Assembly (NCBI RefSeq): GCF_049243985.1
Contig: NC_135378.1
Location: 36,800,941-36,864,940 of the forward strand
DNA: 64,000 bases
DNA from: Paroedura picta
Taxonomy: Eukaryota; Chordata; Lepidosauria; Squamata; Gekkonidae
Direction of reading: 5' to 3'
Shown here piece by piece: positions 45,640 through 55,700 of the stretch (within the stretch, counting starts at the first letter, position 1; every line of letters begins with the position of its first letter). The notes under the pieces are model-generated. The model was not told the DNA's origin. It saw only the letters and a list, made by a program, of their open reading frames with translations, and ran no database searches. A program made the translations under genes and the position numbers.

Positions 45640-45643
<4 letters not shown>

Positions 45644-45745
45644 ATTTATTTATTTATTGGATTTATATCTCGCCACTCCCGTGAGGCTCGTGATGGGTCA
45701 CAGTCAGTAAAACCACCTTAAAATCCCTAATACAATAAAACCCAG
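45640..45745 (-). mobile_element. L2/CR1-like LINE 3' tail
   Basis: (TTTA)n, then TTTATATCTCGCCACTCCCG and GAGGCTCGTGATGGGTCACA, the reversed LINE end. The (TTTA)n tail adjoins the (TG)n run. Confidence 0.75.
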
Positions 45746-46169
45746 CAGGAAGATGAAATCAGAGGTTTAAATGGCTCATAGCCATTTAAACCCCTCCTTT
45801 CTGCTCCCTTATGGTTTATTTTCTCCAGCTTTCATAAGTAGTTCTCTGATTATTACTTACGCAGTGACAATTATCAGTACATGTGACACTGCTAAATAGC
45901 CAATATATTATTAGGAAATAAATAGCAAATACAAAGGCCTGTAATTATGTACTCAGATCACTATTCAGTTCAGATCCCTGAAGCCAATAAATGTATGACA
46001 TCTCTTATTTATGGGCCCACTAAGAGAAACCTGTTGCTTAAACACAAAATAATGTTCTTAATAATAATAAAAATAAATATAATCATATTAGGGGAGGGCA
46101 GTATACAAATGCAATACATAAATAATATTCAATATAATATGTATGTAATGTGACTATAATAGAAGAGAG

Positions 46170-46265
46170 ATTCAAGCAGGTAGCCATGTTGGTCTGAAGC
46201 AGCATGTACACAAATGCTCATACCTTGAATAAAACTTTGTTGGTCTTAAAGGTCCTACTAGACTA
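46170..46265 (+). repeat. Dispersed repeat tail (relative of 27618)
   Basis: CCATGTTGGTCTGAAGCAGC followed by CTCATACCTTGAATAAAACT and TGTTGGTCTTAAAGGTCCTA. The two outer parts are inverted with respect to the copy at 52729. Confidence 0.65.
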
Positions 46266-46876
46266 AAAAATTGGTCTTATATTACAAGAGACTGTTTTAC
46301 AGATTTACAATCGGAAAGTGCTAACAGGAGCAAAATATTTACCCAGGAGGCACAAGGACAAAGGAAGATAAAAATCTGAATGAATGAATAATCTGGCACC
46401 AGCTGTTCCTTCATGTGTTGCTTAGCTCCTAAACTATGCCAGACGCTAGTGTAGAGCAACTGACTGACAAGCTCAGACCAAAGCCTGGTTTAGTTTATAA
46501 GCAGGAACAACAACTGAGACATCTTAGGTGAAATAAAGTAAGCACAGGCCAGAGATCTTTGCAGTTTTGTTGTCCAGTTCCCATATTTCATCCTTTTCAG
46601 TGTATGTTTTATGGTCTGCACTATCCATTCTGCTTTCCCATTTGTCTGGTTTTGGAAAACTGCAGAGGTGTAAGTACATTATTAGGGACTGGGGCAAACC
46701 TGGCTCATGAGCATAAATCCATGATGATTTTTGGCCAGTTCATGGTTTGTGAACTGAAGAGCAGTCATGAACTTCCATGAATTTTAAGATAGTTTGTGTC
46801 AATATGTGAATAGTAGAAATTATTAGAAAGCAGGGGTTTGAATGACTCCAAGTAACTGAAACTCCTATTTTACATT
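46266..46876. other. Non-coding stretch, no gene seen
   Basis: AT-rich unique DNA. Confidence 0.4.
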
Positions 46877-46903
46877 CTTCACAAAAAAAACAGCTGAGTG
46901 GTA

Positions 46904-47190
46904 AATGTAAAGGTAAAGGTATCCCCTGTGCAAGCACCGAGTCATGTCTGACCCTTGGGGTGACGCCCTCCAGCGTTTTCATGGCAGACTCAATACAGGG
47001 TGGTTTGCCAGTGCCTTCCCCAGTCATTACCGTTTACCCGCCAGCAAGCTGGGTACTCATTTTAGCGACCTCGAAAGGATGGAAGGCTGAGTGAACCTTC
47101 AGCCGGCTGCTGGGATTGAACTCCCAGCCTCATGGGCAGAGCCTTCAGACTGCATGTTTGTTGCCTTACCACTCTGTGCCACAAGAGGAT
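46904..47190 (-). mobile_element. Sauria-type SINE with 25 bp target duplication
   Basis: A full-length reverse copy flanked by a long direct repeat: CTTCACAAAAAA then CAGCTGAGTGGTA at 46877-46903 and 47191-47215, identical except for the length of the A run. The head is GGCACAGAGTGGTAAGGC and the tail GATACCTTTACCTTTAC in reverse. Confidence 0.93.
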
Positions 47191-47339
47191 CTTCACAAAA
47201 AACAGCTGAGTGGTAGGGAACAGAAAGCATGGATTTAAATGGTTTGGGGCCACTTAATCTCCTTTCACTTTTGTGTGAGCAGAAGGCAGGGGTTATGAAT
47301 CACTACAAACCTATTCATTTCACAAACCAACCAACCTCC

Positions 47340-47512
47340 TAGTTCAGAGAGCCCTGATATTACTCCTCGGTCAGAACAGCTTTATCAGTGCTGTGGCGAG
47401 CCCAAGGTCACCCAGCTGGCTGCATGTGGAGGAGGAGCAGGGAATCAAACATGGCTTGCCAGATTAGAAGTCCACGCTCCTAATTACTACACCAAGCTGG
47501 CTCTCTACACCA
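47340..47512 (-). mobile_element. tRNA-derived SINE (CTT-tailed family), head half
   Basis: The reverse complement gives the head AGCCAGCTTGGTGTAGTAAT, GTTTGATTCCCTGCTCCTC and CAGCTGGGTGACCTTGGGC. It ends at the middle of the element. Confidence 0.85.
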
Positions 47513-47514
47513 AG

Positions 47515-47665
47515 CTGAGTTTATGTTTATGGCTGGGGTTTTAATGATTGTTTTATGGGGATTTTATTGTGGGGGAGATTCTCCTTTGTGAACTGCCATG
47601 AGCCATTTGGCAGTGGCAGTATAGAAGCTGAAATACATATGTTTATTATAAATAATAATATAAAC
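47515..47665 (+). mobile_element. L2/CR1-like LINE 3' end
   Basis: GTGAACTGCCATGAGCCATT and TGGCAGTGGCAGTATAGAAG, then an A/T-rich tail with AATAATAAT. A short 3' end on the plus strand. Confidence 0.7.
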
Positions 47666-47721
47666 ATTGCATTGTATTGTATTACACTTGCACACATGTG
47701 CCAAGATAAGAGCTGGGTGTC

Positions 47722-47800
47722 CCCCATGTGAGACAGTATGCTGGACTAGATGGACCACTGGTTTGATCCTGCGAGGGTCTTCTCGTGGTCGTATCTTTTG
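47722..47800 (+). mobile_element. CR1-like LINE 3' end
   Basis: GACAGTATGCTGGACTAGAT, GGACCACTGGTTTGATCCTG and GGGTCTTCTCGTGGTCGTAT, a different CR1 subfamily tail from that at 2416. Confidence 0.7.
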
Positions 47801-48094
47801 ATGCCAGCCTGAAAGCGGGGTCTGGCATTGATTGCAGCATAAGGACTTCTGTTGGTGGAGAAATTGCACCGTCCAGTATGTACAGAGAGAGAGAGATGCC
47901 TTAATGCATCCACATTTGCAGTTGCTTTCCCTGGCTTTCATGTCAGGGAACATTCCATTGTTTTATACAGAGCGACAGAATGGGAGGCATTAGTCAAGAA
48001 GCAGTTTGTAGCCTGGATTTGAAAAGAACAATTTACATGGAATTGTGAAATTCTTATACTCCTGTCACAATCCTTTATCAATCTTGGCATAGTT

Positions 48095-48665
48095 CTTTCC
48101 GTTGAGGTCATTGCCCTAGAATAAAAGGCAAAGGCAAACGGTGCCTGGGATAGTGTTTGATGGAGAACAGCCCCAGCCCCAAATGTTAAGGCATCACATG
48201 CAATGGGCAAGGGTCTCTGCTCATCATAGTGGACAGGAACAGTCAGAAGTCAGTAGCTTCTGGGTGAAGAGACATGCAACGCCCTGAATAAATCTTTGTT
48301 GGTCTTAAAGGTGCTACTGGACTCTGGTTTTATTCTCGACACTTAGAAATTCATCTTTGAAAGCCCACCCTTTATTTAACAAACAGTGAAAAGTTTCTGC
48401 TATAGTGGCTTTGTTTTTAAAGAAAGTATTATCAAAATTTAGGACTCCAGCAGTGCTTGAAGATCTTGACAGCATTTGGTTTAGGGACTTGACCTCATCT
48501 TGTTGTGGATGGATAGTAAATTCATCAGTCTGGTAGCCCAGAAAGATGATCATGGAGACTCCCAGTTAGCATTTCTCTTTCTTAACTGGGACACATGAAA
48601 GATCAAACTTCCGCAGAAATTTTGGAGCTGGTCCACAAGTTGCTCTTTTGTTTTAAAGAAAGATT
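48095..48665 (-). mobile_element. Ty3/Gypsy retrotransposon fossil, copy 2
   Basis: Minus-strand pieces resemble the same family as copy 1: ACDALTFGAGAVLHQTLSQA and FAFYSRAMTSTE (RNase H-like region), and FLGYQTDEFTIHPQQDEVKS (end of reverse transcriptase). It is in opposite orientation to copy 1 and about 2.5 kb away. It is a broken copy, interrupted by a short repeat tail at about 48276-48340. No LTRs were recognised. Confidence 0.75.
48276..48340 (+). repeat. Dispersed repeat tail inserted in Gypsy copy 2
   Basis: CTGAATAAATCTTTGTTGGT and GGTGCTACTGGACTCTGG match the tail of 27618. Gypsy-like sequence continues on both sides, so this is a later insertion. Confidence 0.7.
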
Positions 48666-49249
48666 TACAGTATTTGATGGTTTAATGGCCAGGTTATAAA
48701 CATTCCTTTTTTGATGTAACACAATTTTGTTTTTTACTGTGTCAAAATAATATTAACTGAACTTTCAAAAAGAGTTGGTTTGAAAGCTAATGAATAACAA
48801 TTAATGTTTATTTTAAGTGTTTCTACAATGATTAGGTTGTGCCTGGGCATTTGCTTCTTGTATTTGACTGCTTTTTCTGAACTCTTTGTGATCTGTATTT
48901 CAGAAACTGTTTTCCTGTTTGATTTGGCATGCAGCTTTAGGCCTTGAAAAAACATGTTCCAGTTATTCACGTGAAGTGAACCCTGAGTTAAGTTGCTAGG
49001 AGTTGGTCTGGATTGTGATGCAGAAGTATATTAATTCACTGGAACAAAAGAGTGAAAGGAAGGTGAGTAATAGCAAAACAAAGGTTTTATTTTCAGAAGG
49101 AATGCCAAAAGTTTTGCCCTTAGTCCACAATGCATCGGAGGTGACTCTTGTTAAAGCAAGATAGAAATCTAAAGAGACACAGTTTTTTTGAATGCACATT
49201 ATAACCAATCAAATTAACTTATTACAATTTAATTCTAGTCATGAGGAGT
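48666..49249. other. Non-coding stretch, no gene seen
   Basis: AT-rich, no exon recognised. Confidence 0.4.
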
Positions 49250-49251
49250 AT

Positions 49252-49310
49252 CTGAAGAAGTGTGTGTGCACACAAAAACCTATATTCAGAATAAAACCTT
49301 TTAAAATGAA
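49252..49310 (+). repeat. Repeat tail with hammerhead-like hairpin
   Basis: CTGAAGA is followed by the hairpin GTGTGTGTGCACAC, then AAAA and CAGAATAAAACC. It has the same layout as 27618. Confidence 0.45.
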
Positions 49311-49387
49311 TATATTGATTATTATATAGCACAGAATAAGAATAATAGATATTATCAATGTTATCATCTTCAGTTGTTCCTCTAATC

Positions 49388-49687
49388 TGGTGGTTCTCAA
49401 CCTTCCTAATCCCGCAACCCTTTAATACAGTTCCTCATGTTGTGGTGACCCCCAACCATAAAATTATGTAAGTGTTCTTTCATAGAAATTAAACTGAAAC
49501 TGACCAATGGCGTGAAGATCCATTGTTCATGATTGGTTATAAATTGGTTATAAATTGGCGGGCACCTTCAGGAGTGGCAAACTGTGGCAGCCCCCCCCCC
49601 CCGCCAAGCTGTTTGCCCTGCCGTGACCCCTGTGAAAGGGTTATTCGACCCCCAAGGAGGTCCTGACCCCCAGGTTGAGAACCACTG
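49388..49687. mobile_element. SPIN-like hAT transposon, non-autonomous
   Basis: The left end GGTGGTTCTCAACCTTCC, the CTTTAATACAGTTCCTCATG block, TTGTGGTGACCCCCAACCAT, and the right part GACCCCTGTGAAAGGGTTAT and CAGGTTGAGAACCACTG are the signature of SPIN elements. The flanks hold a perfect 8 bp duplication CTCTAATC (49380-49387, 49688-49695). At 300 bp it lacks the transposase. SPIN families are known for wide horizontal transfer among tetrapods, including squamates. Confidence 0.9.
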
Positions 49688-49711
49688 CTCTAATCTAATA
49701 CAGTTTTAAAG

Positions 49712-49988
49712 GCAAAGGTAAAGGTATCCCCTGTGCAAGCACCAGGTCATGTCTGACCCTTGGGGTGATGCCCTCTAGCGTTTTCTTGGCAGACTCAATA
49801 CAGGGTGGTTTGCCAGTGCCTTCCCCAGTCATTACCATTTTACCCCCCAGCAAGCTGGGTACTCATTTTACCAACCTCGGAAGGATGGAAGGCTGAGTCA
49901 ACCTTGAGCCGGCTGCTGGTATTGAACTCCCAGCCTCATGGTTAGAGCTTCAGACAGCATGTTGGCTGCCTTACCACCCTGCGCCAAA
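49712..49988 (-). mobile_element. Sauria-type SINE
   Basis: AAAGGTATCCCCTGTGCAAG, CTCAATACAGGGTGGTTTGC and GGCTGCCTTACCACCCTGCG in reverse order to the plus-strand copy at 23819. The copy sits 25 bp beyond the SPIN element. Confidence 0.88.
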
Positions 49989-50164
49989 TCCTATTTATCC
50001 TTATAGTCCTAGTAAAAAAATCACATATGCTAGATATATGACTTGGACAAGGCAAGTTGAGGAGCAGGGTCTATAAAGAGTAGTTACTGCCACCATCTAT
50101 GTTGATCTTTTCCTTGTTTTGTATTTTATTGTAGTTGTCGGCAAGCTGGTAGAGTTTGCCGTCT

Positions 50165-50275
50165 TATGGGATTTTATTTATTTATTTACCTATCTATTTA
50201 TTTATTTATCGTGTTTATATAACACCCTCCCCTAAGGCTCAGGGCGGTTTATATAGAACATAGAAAACAATACAA
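50165..50275 (-). mobile_element. L2/CR1-like LINE 3' end
   Basis: TTATTTATTTACCTATCTAT, then GTTTATATAACACCCTCCCC and AAGGCTCAGGGCGGTTTATA, the reversed LINE end with its tandem tail. Confidence 0.75.
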
Positions 50276-50567
50276 GGAACTTCGGCCATTCTGCACCTAA
50301 GTTAAAATGTGAAATCCTAACCTTATGTAAACACTTTTTTTTTACCTTTTACACAATGTCATCTGCACCCAGCATCCCAGCAGCAAACCAGCAACGAAAT
50401 CCTCCATTTTAAAGCGAGAGTTGGGAAATCCCCAAAAGTGGATTCACTCAACCATCTAGCGCTAGTGGGAGGAGAGCAAGCGGCAAGCCACATGCCAAGG
50501 ACATGTGCATAACCAAAGTGGGCAAAGCAGTGCGATCTCCATCTCCAGCCCGCCCTCGAGCCTGCCT

Positions 50568-50776
50568 CCCTCTAATCTGGAGAACCGGGTTTGATTCCCC
50601 ACTTCTCCTCCACATGCAGCTGGCTGGGTGTCCTTGGCCCAGGAAGTTCTCAGAGTTCTCTCAGCCTTACCTGCCTCACAGTCTGTTGGGGAAAGGAAGG
50701 GTTGGCAATTGTAAGCCTCTTTGAGATTCCTTCAGGTAGTAAAAAGTGAGATACAAAACGCCCCAGTTCTTCTCTA
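50568..50776 (+). mobile_element. tRNA-derived SINE (CTT-tailed family), 5'-truncated
   Basis: CTAATCTGGAGAACCGGGTT, CTTCTCCTCCACATGCAGCT, GTAAGCCTCTTTGAGATTCC and a short TTCTTCTC tail. Confidence 0.85.
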
Positions 50777-52728
50777 AGCCATTTTTGTTTTTTTACACGT
50801 TAGGAATGGGGATATTAGCATTAAGCAAGGTTAGACTTCCTCCATTGACCCTCTAAACTTTCTGGGTATATTACATTCTGGGATATGTATATAACAAAAA
50901 ATAAAAAGACAAGCCTGTTTTCAGGGTTTTTTAAAAAAAATGATACACACAGCTGAATGGATTTTCACCCAGATGACAGTCCCTTCTTTCACAGTGCACC
51001 TTTAAGCCCAAAGTGACAAATACATATTATCTAACAATAGACAAGAATTTGCATGTGAGTATTTACGTGTTGTTCTCTGAATTCAGTCTGAGAATCACTT
51101 TTTGGATAAATCCTCCTTCTTATGATGTGATGCAACTGCCTGGGTTGTGATTCTCCTAGCCGATTTTGTATCTTCCTCTGCTGCCTCATTGCACAGTGGT
51201 GAAAATGTTCTAATCTGGTTGAATTATTTTGCTTAGGTAAAATTGTTGTTAAAGCAGTGGAAAATTCTGGCATGAATTTCCACCTGCAATTGCAAACAGG
51301 TGGATCTTCCTTCCTCTTTCCTTCTTTTCCTTATGTTACTTCTCTTGGGAAAATGTGCCAATATTTTCCAGTGACTTTCACCTTTGCATTTTCAGATTTT
51401 GGCAGGGTATATTTATATAGTGGCAGAGAAGTGGAAAATGTGAGTCATTATTCTTTTGTTCTACCATTTATATATCACTATCATAAACAAGCTATTGTAA
51501 CTGAAATTAATAAATATACAAAAGGCCTCAGATTCCTTTTTAATGAGGCTATCAACCATAAGTTTATACTATTTTACTATTTGCTGCCAAACACAGAGAA
51601 AAGTCTGTTAATGCTAAAGCAAAAGACCGTCATGAGGATATGCACCTAGTCTTGTCTACGTGTATAGGTTTTCATTGTATCTTTAATTGTTGTGCCTTAT
51701 AGCTATGACAGCAAAAGTTAGCATTTCTTTCTTTGACACTTCTAAATACAATCCTTTAGTAGCATGCAGGAAGCACCATGACCATACACAGAGTCAGTGT
51801 GATTCAGGGGCTGTACATAATTTTTAGCAACTTAGACTAGTGCCCTTGTTGAGCCACAATTATCATTCTGCAAAATATTAAAAAGATACCTTTTTCTATA
51901 AAAGATTACTCGGAATAATACATTTGATTAGCTGCTTCACAATTTCCACTTACATATACCAATCGAGATTCTGCTGTCATGACCATAAAAAAACTAGTGA
52001 AAGCTTGAAAAGAGGCTGGTCAGAAAGTTTACTGTACAGCTGCCTGTTCCCTTTCTATCGTTATGCCTGGCATTCTAAATCCTCTTCTAACACAGCTTCA
52101 ATTTTTGCCCAAAATTTCAAAAGCAACAACGCTCCCATGTGCATTGAAGAATATGCATTACTCTTAACAATTTTATGTGAAAATAAATTCCATTAATTCT
52201 AATTTCCTTTCTAGTAAACTGTAGTGTGCAGTCCTATGCAGTTTTACCACTGAGCTCAGTGACAGCTATTTCCAAGAACTTTGCAAAAATTTAACTTCAC
52301 TTTAGCTTCCAAGCTGGAGTGCTTCTTTTTGGAGCATCCATACAGTGCTGTGTTTGAATCAACCTTTGCCCAGCCTCAGTATACTCTTTCCCAAACCAGC
52401 TTTGCTCTGATCTTTTGGAAAGAGGACAGTCCAAATCTGTTAGCACACCCTCTGAGTGTGCATTTACTTGTCCTTGCATCATCAATCACTATAGCAATTT
52501 TTTAACAAGCCATTTGGTGGTGCAGAAGAAAGAAAATACAGGGGAAATAGCAGCACAAGAGACTGAGGGAGGAAGGTGCACAAAAAAGGTCCTGGTGGAA
52601 GCTCTACTGCCAAATGCATATGCCTGTGCATTAATTAACAATGAAAGCAACACAGAGAATCCTTACCACATGGAAGCAGTCTTAGATAGCTTTTGTGTGT
52701 GTTTAGCATTACATTGTATAAATCAGGA
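50777..52728. other. Non-coding stretch, no gene seen
   Basis: AT-rich unique DNA. Frames of 130 and 107 codons (51257-51649, 52415-52738) have no protein resemblance or exon-like borders. No repeats were recognised. Confidence 0.4.
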
Positions 52729-52816
52729 CAAAGTTTGAGTCCAGTGGCACCTTTAAGACCAACAAAGTTTTATCCAGTTTTGTTGGTCTTAATGGTGCCA
52801 CTGGACTCAACCTTTG
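52729..52816. repeat. 88 bp palindrome from the dispersed repeat tail
   Basis: Arms of 38 bp (52729-52766 and 52779-52816) pair with two mismatches around a 12 bp spacer. Each arm is the tail sequence TTTGTTGGTCTTAATGGTGC of the repeat at 27618, so two inverted copies lie head to head. Confidence 0.88.
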
Positions 52817-53581
52817 TTCTGCTGCTTCAGACCAACATGGATACCCACCGGAAAGTATTGTATAAAATAATTGTTATGCACTGCTTGTTGTTTTACTAAC
52901 GAAAAGTATGATCCCCCACGTTCTTGTAGGCAAGTCCATTCTAAGCATCTTCACTCAAAAATCCCCTTGAATTAAGTGAGTAATACAGTAATACAGGATT
53001 GTTACAATTTTTCCTGTGTTGCAAAATTATAATGTCATATTGCATAAGAAGGTTATCGATGTGCTTACTGTTTAAAGAAAAACATTCAGCAAGATTCATA
53101 CAGTCTTGAGAAAGAAAACAACCAGGATGACAGTAAATGCATCTAAGGAATGGTAAAGAGGAATGGGTGATTTTGAAACCAGCCCTATGAGAATATGTAG
53201 CAATGAGGGATGAACATAGTAAGGTTGTGCTGATTATTAAAATCCAGTTGTATTTCACAAATACTGACATAGGTCAGTTTATAAAACCTTCTAAGCATGG
53301 AATTCTAAAAGCACCTTTAGCCCATTGAATAAAAATGTTCTCAGGGTATTATAAAATAGTAGCATTTTTCTGTGTGGGAGACTGCCCTCACTTTATAAAC
53401 TGGAATCAGTGATACCCATCAGCTTATCTCATACATATTAACTTGAGGAGGATTACATCTAACTGGGGAAAAAAAAGTATCTTATTAAATTCAGTAAAAC
53501 ACCTCCAAGTAAAATGCAGGCAATTCCACTCTAAGCATTTTTACTCTAAAGACCCCCTGAATTAAACATGCAGCTGTAACC
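52817..53581. other. Non-coding stretch, no gene seen
   Basis: Unique AT-rich sequence. CTGCTGCTTCAGACCAACAT at 52819-52838 continues the outer edge of the repeat tail. No exon is visible. Confidence 0.4.
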
Positions 53582-53795
53582 TGAGAGCCAGCATGATGTT
53601 GTAATTGGAGTGTCAGATGAGGATTTTGTGAGACCCCACTATGCCATGGTGGTTGCTGGGTGACTTTGGGCCAGTCATTCTCTCTCAACCCAACCTATCC
53701 CACAAGGGTGTTGTGTAGGTAAAATGGAGGAGGAGTCACACCACTTAGAACTCTGTGGAGGAAGTGTAAGATTTGAAAATGTATTTACTAATAAC
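53582..53795 (+). mobile_element. tRNA-derived SINE (LINE-like tail family)
   Basis: GAGAGCCAGCATGATGTTGT, GGGTGACTTTGGGCCAGTC, GGGTGTTGTGTAGGTAAAAT and CACTTAGAACTCTGTGGAGG, a full-length but diverged copy. Confidence 0.75.
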
Positions 53796-55149
53796 CTTTA
53801 ATAATATGACCTGTCTGGCATTGATTGTTTTAGGGGATGTTTTTGATGGTGCTGCTCTAGGATTTTATTTTATTTTTTCATATCCATTTATATCTTAAGT
53901 TCCTTCTCATCCAGGGTTGTACGTTGGAATTCTTAAGAGGTCTCTCACCATAGTGCTGATTCAACCTGCAGTCCCTCCAGCCATAAAGGGACATCCAGAC
54001 AATGTTGAGTATCTTTGCAGCAGAGCAGCTGGTTTTTCCTGTGCCTATAAAATAATCCCATTACAAATAATCACAGCTGCACAAAATGGTTGGAACAATA
54101 CCCAATGACATCTGGCTGCACTCTTCCACAAGGAAAGAGACTCACATGGTTTTCCTATTGTCAAGATGGGCCCAAAATACGTTGCAGCAGCAACAAGGCA
54201 CCCACGTGGCAGGTTTGCCTGTGCTTTCTCTGCCCTCTAAGTGGCCACCCCCACCCCCGCCAAAATGTGGGCTTTTTCTTGTTGCTGTTTTTAAACTGAG
54301 CATTGCTGCTGCAGCATTACATGCCCACAGAAATTCCAGCTTTCTGCCTTTTAAGAAGTGCATCTCTACCCTTTATTGTACAGAGGAATAAAAAGAAAGA
54401 CATAACTCTGCAAGAGAAGGTGACACAAGGGTTACTTTTTAATACTTGAAAGCTGATAATTCAGAGAATTGATATAATAGAACATAATGTCAACTGCTAT
54501 TTAAAAAGCCATACTCCTTGTGTGTGTGTGGGGGGGGGGAGGTGGCTGCTGCAGGTGATGGCTGCAGGAAGGACCACGCTAATGAGGGCAGGGCCAGGAA
54601 GATCTGGATCCCCCCCCCCCCCCCGTCCACATGGGCATCACTCCAGATTTCCTGCAACCGTTCTCAAAACACTGCAGGTAAGAACTCTGAGAAATATTGC
54701 AGGAATTACAAGGGAAAGCATCCAAGCACCGGGATTCTCCTGAGACGCATCCCGGGTGGATGGGGGGGGGGCTGTTTCCCAATAGCTTCCAAGAGGGGAA
54801 ACAACCCGTGTGTAAGAAATCATACACCTCCACAGATGACTGGATGCTATCCTTGCCCTACCGCTGCCGTTCACGTCGAGTCCATCCAGGAAACGCCAGT
54901 TGTGTGAATGGCTGCAATAGCACAAGGCTGGCACACTATTCAGAGACATTTTAGACCGCCCTACAATACAGCTCAGGGCGGCTTACAACCTAGGTTCATA
55001 ACGTATCCGTGCTCCAGGATGCACCCGTATAATATACTCCAGCATCGGACTCTGTAATCTCTCGAGTGCAGCCACAAAACCAAAAGCCTCACGCCGAGAT
55101 AAGCATTGGACCACGCGGGATTCGTCGGGCTAGTCAGTCGGTAGCAGGA
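53796..55149. other. Non-coding stretch upstream of the CpG island
   Basis: Mostly unique. A degraded LINE tail (CAGCTCAGGGCGGCTTACAA) lies near 54952-55000. A worn copy of the dispersed repeat (AGTCCAGCGGCACC) lies near 55161. GC content rises towards the island. Frames at 54518-54954 overlap in all phases and are not convincing. Confidence 0.45.
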
Positions 55150-55451
55150 GGCAAGCGTAGAAGTCCAGCGGCACCGTAATAAGGACTAGCAACATTGGGG
55201 GCTCTTCCCGGAGCCTGGAAGAGTCCTTGGGGCGCTCGATCTAAGCGTCGCTGCCCTGCAAGGTGCCTCTGGAGGCGCTGGGAGTCCGCGAGAGCGCTTC
55301 TGAGGCCGTGCAGAGCGCCGTCCCGCCGCCCGCTCGAGAGCTCCCCCGGGGCGCCCTTGCGCGGCGCTGCTCTTTTGCCTTCCCCGCCTCTCCGATTGGC
55401 AGCGGGCGCCGAGGACAGCGCGCAGGCCCAGCGCCGGGCCGGGTCCTAGCG

Positions 55452-55507
55452 CCCTCCCTCTCCTCCCTCCCTCCCTCCCTCCCTCCCTCCCTCCCTCCCT
55501 CCCTCCT
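55452..55507 (+). repeat. (CCCT)n pyrimidine tract in the CpG island
   Basis: About 50 bases of CCCT repeats, G-free on this strand. Promoter-proximal tracts of this kind can form triplex (H-) DNA. Function here is unknown. Confidence 0.85.
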
Positions 55508-55599
55508 CCCAGTTGACAGGGAAGGCGGGCGCCACACGACGCAGACCCGCTCGGCTCCTGCTGCGGCTGCTCTCGCTGCCCCCCGCCCGACCGCCCCTT

Positions 55600-55700
55600 C
55601 TCCGGCTTTTTGCGGGCGGCTTAAATAGGAGCGGCCGGACGCTGCCGCTGCAGAGGGGCTTGGCTGCGGCGAGAAGGGCCTGGAGGCACGAGCAAAGCAG
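55600..55700 (+). promoter_or_regulatory. Candidate core promoter and non-coding first exon
   Basis: A TATA-like TTAAATAG at 55621-55628 is followed by a GC-rich stretch, placing a transcription start near 55650. AGCAAAGCAG|GTGGGT at 55700/55701 is a fair splice donor. This suggests a 5' untranslated exon of about 50 bp, spliced to an exon beyond or within the remaining window. No start codon in good context with a conserved protein is visible in it. The gene is not identified. Confidence 0.45.
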
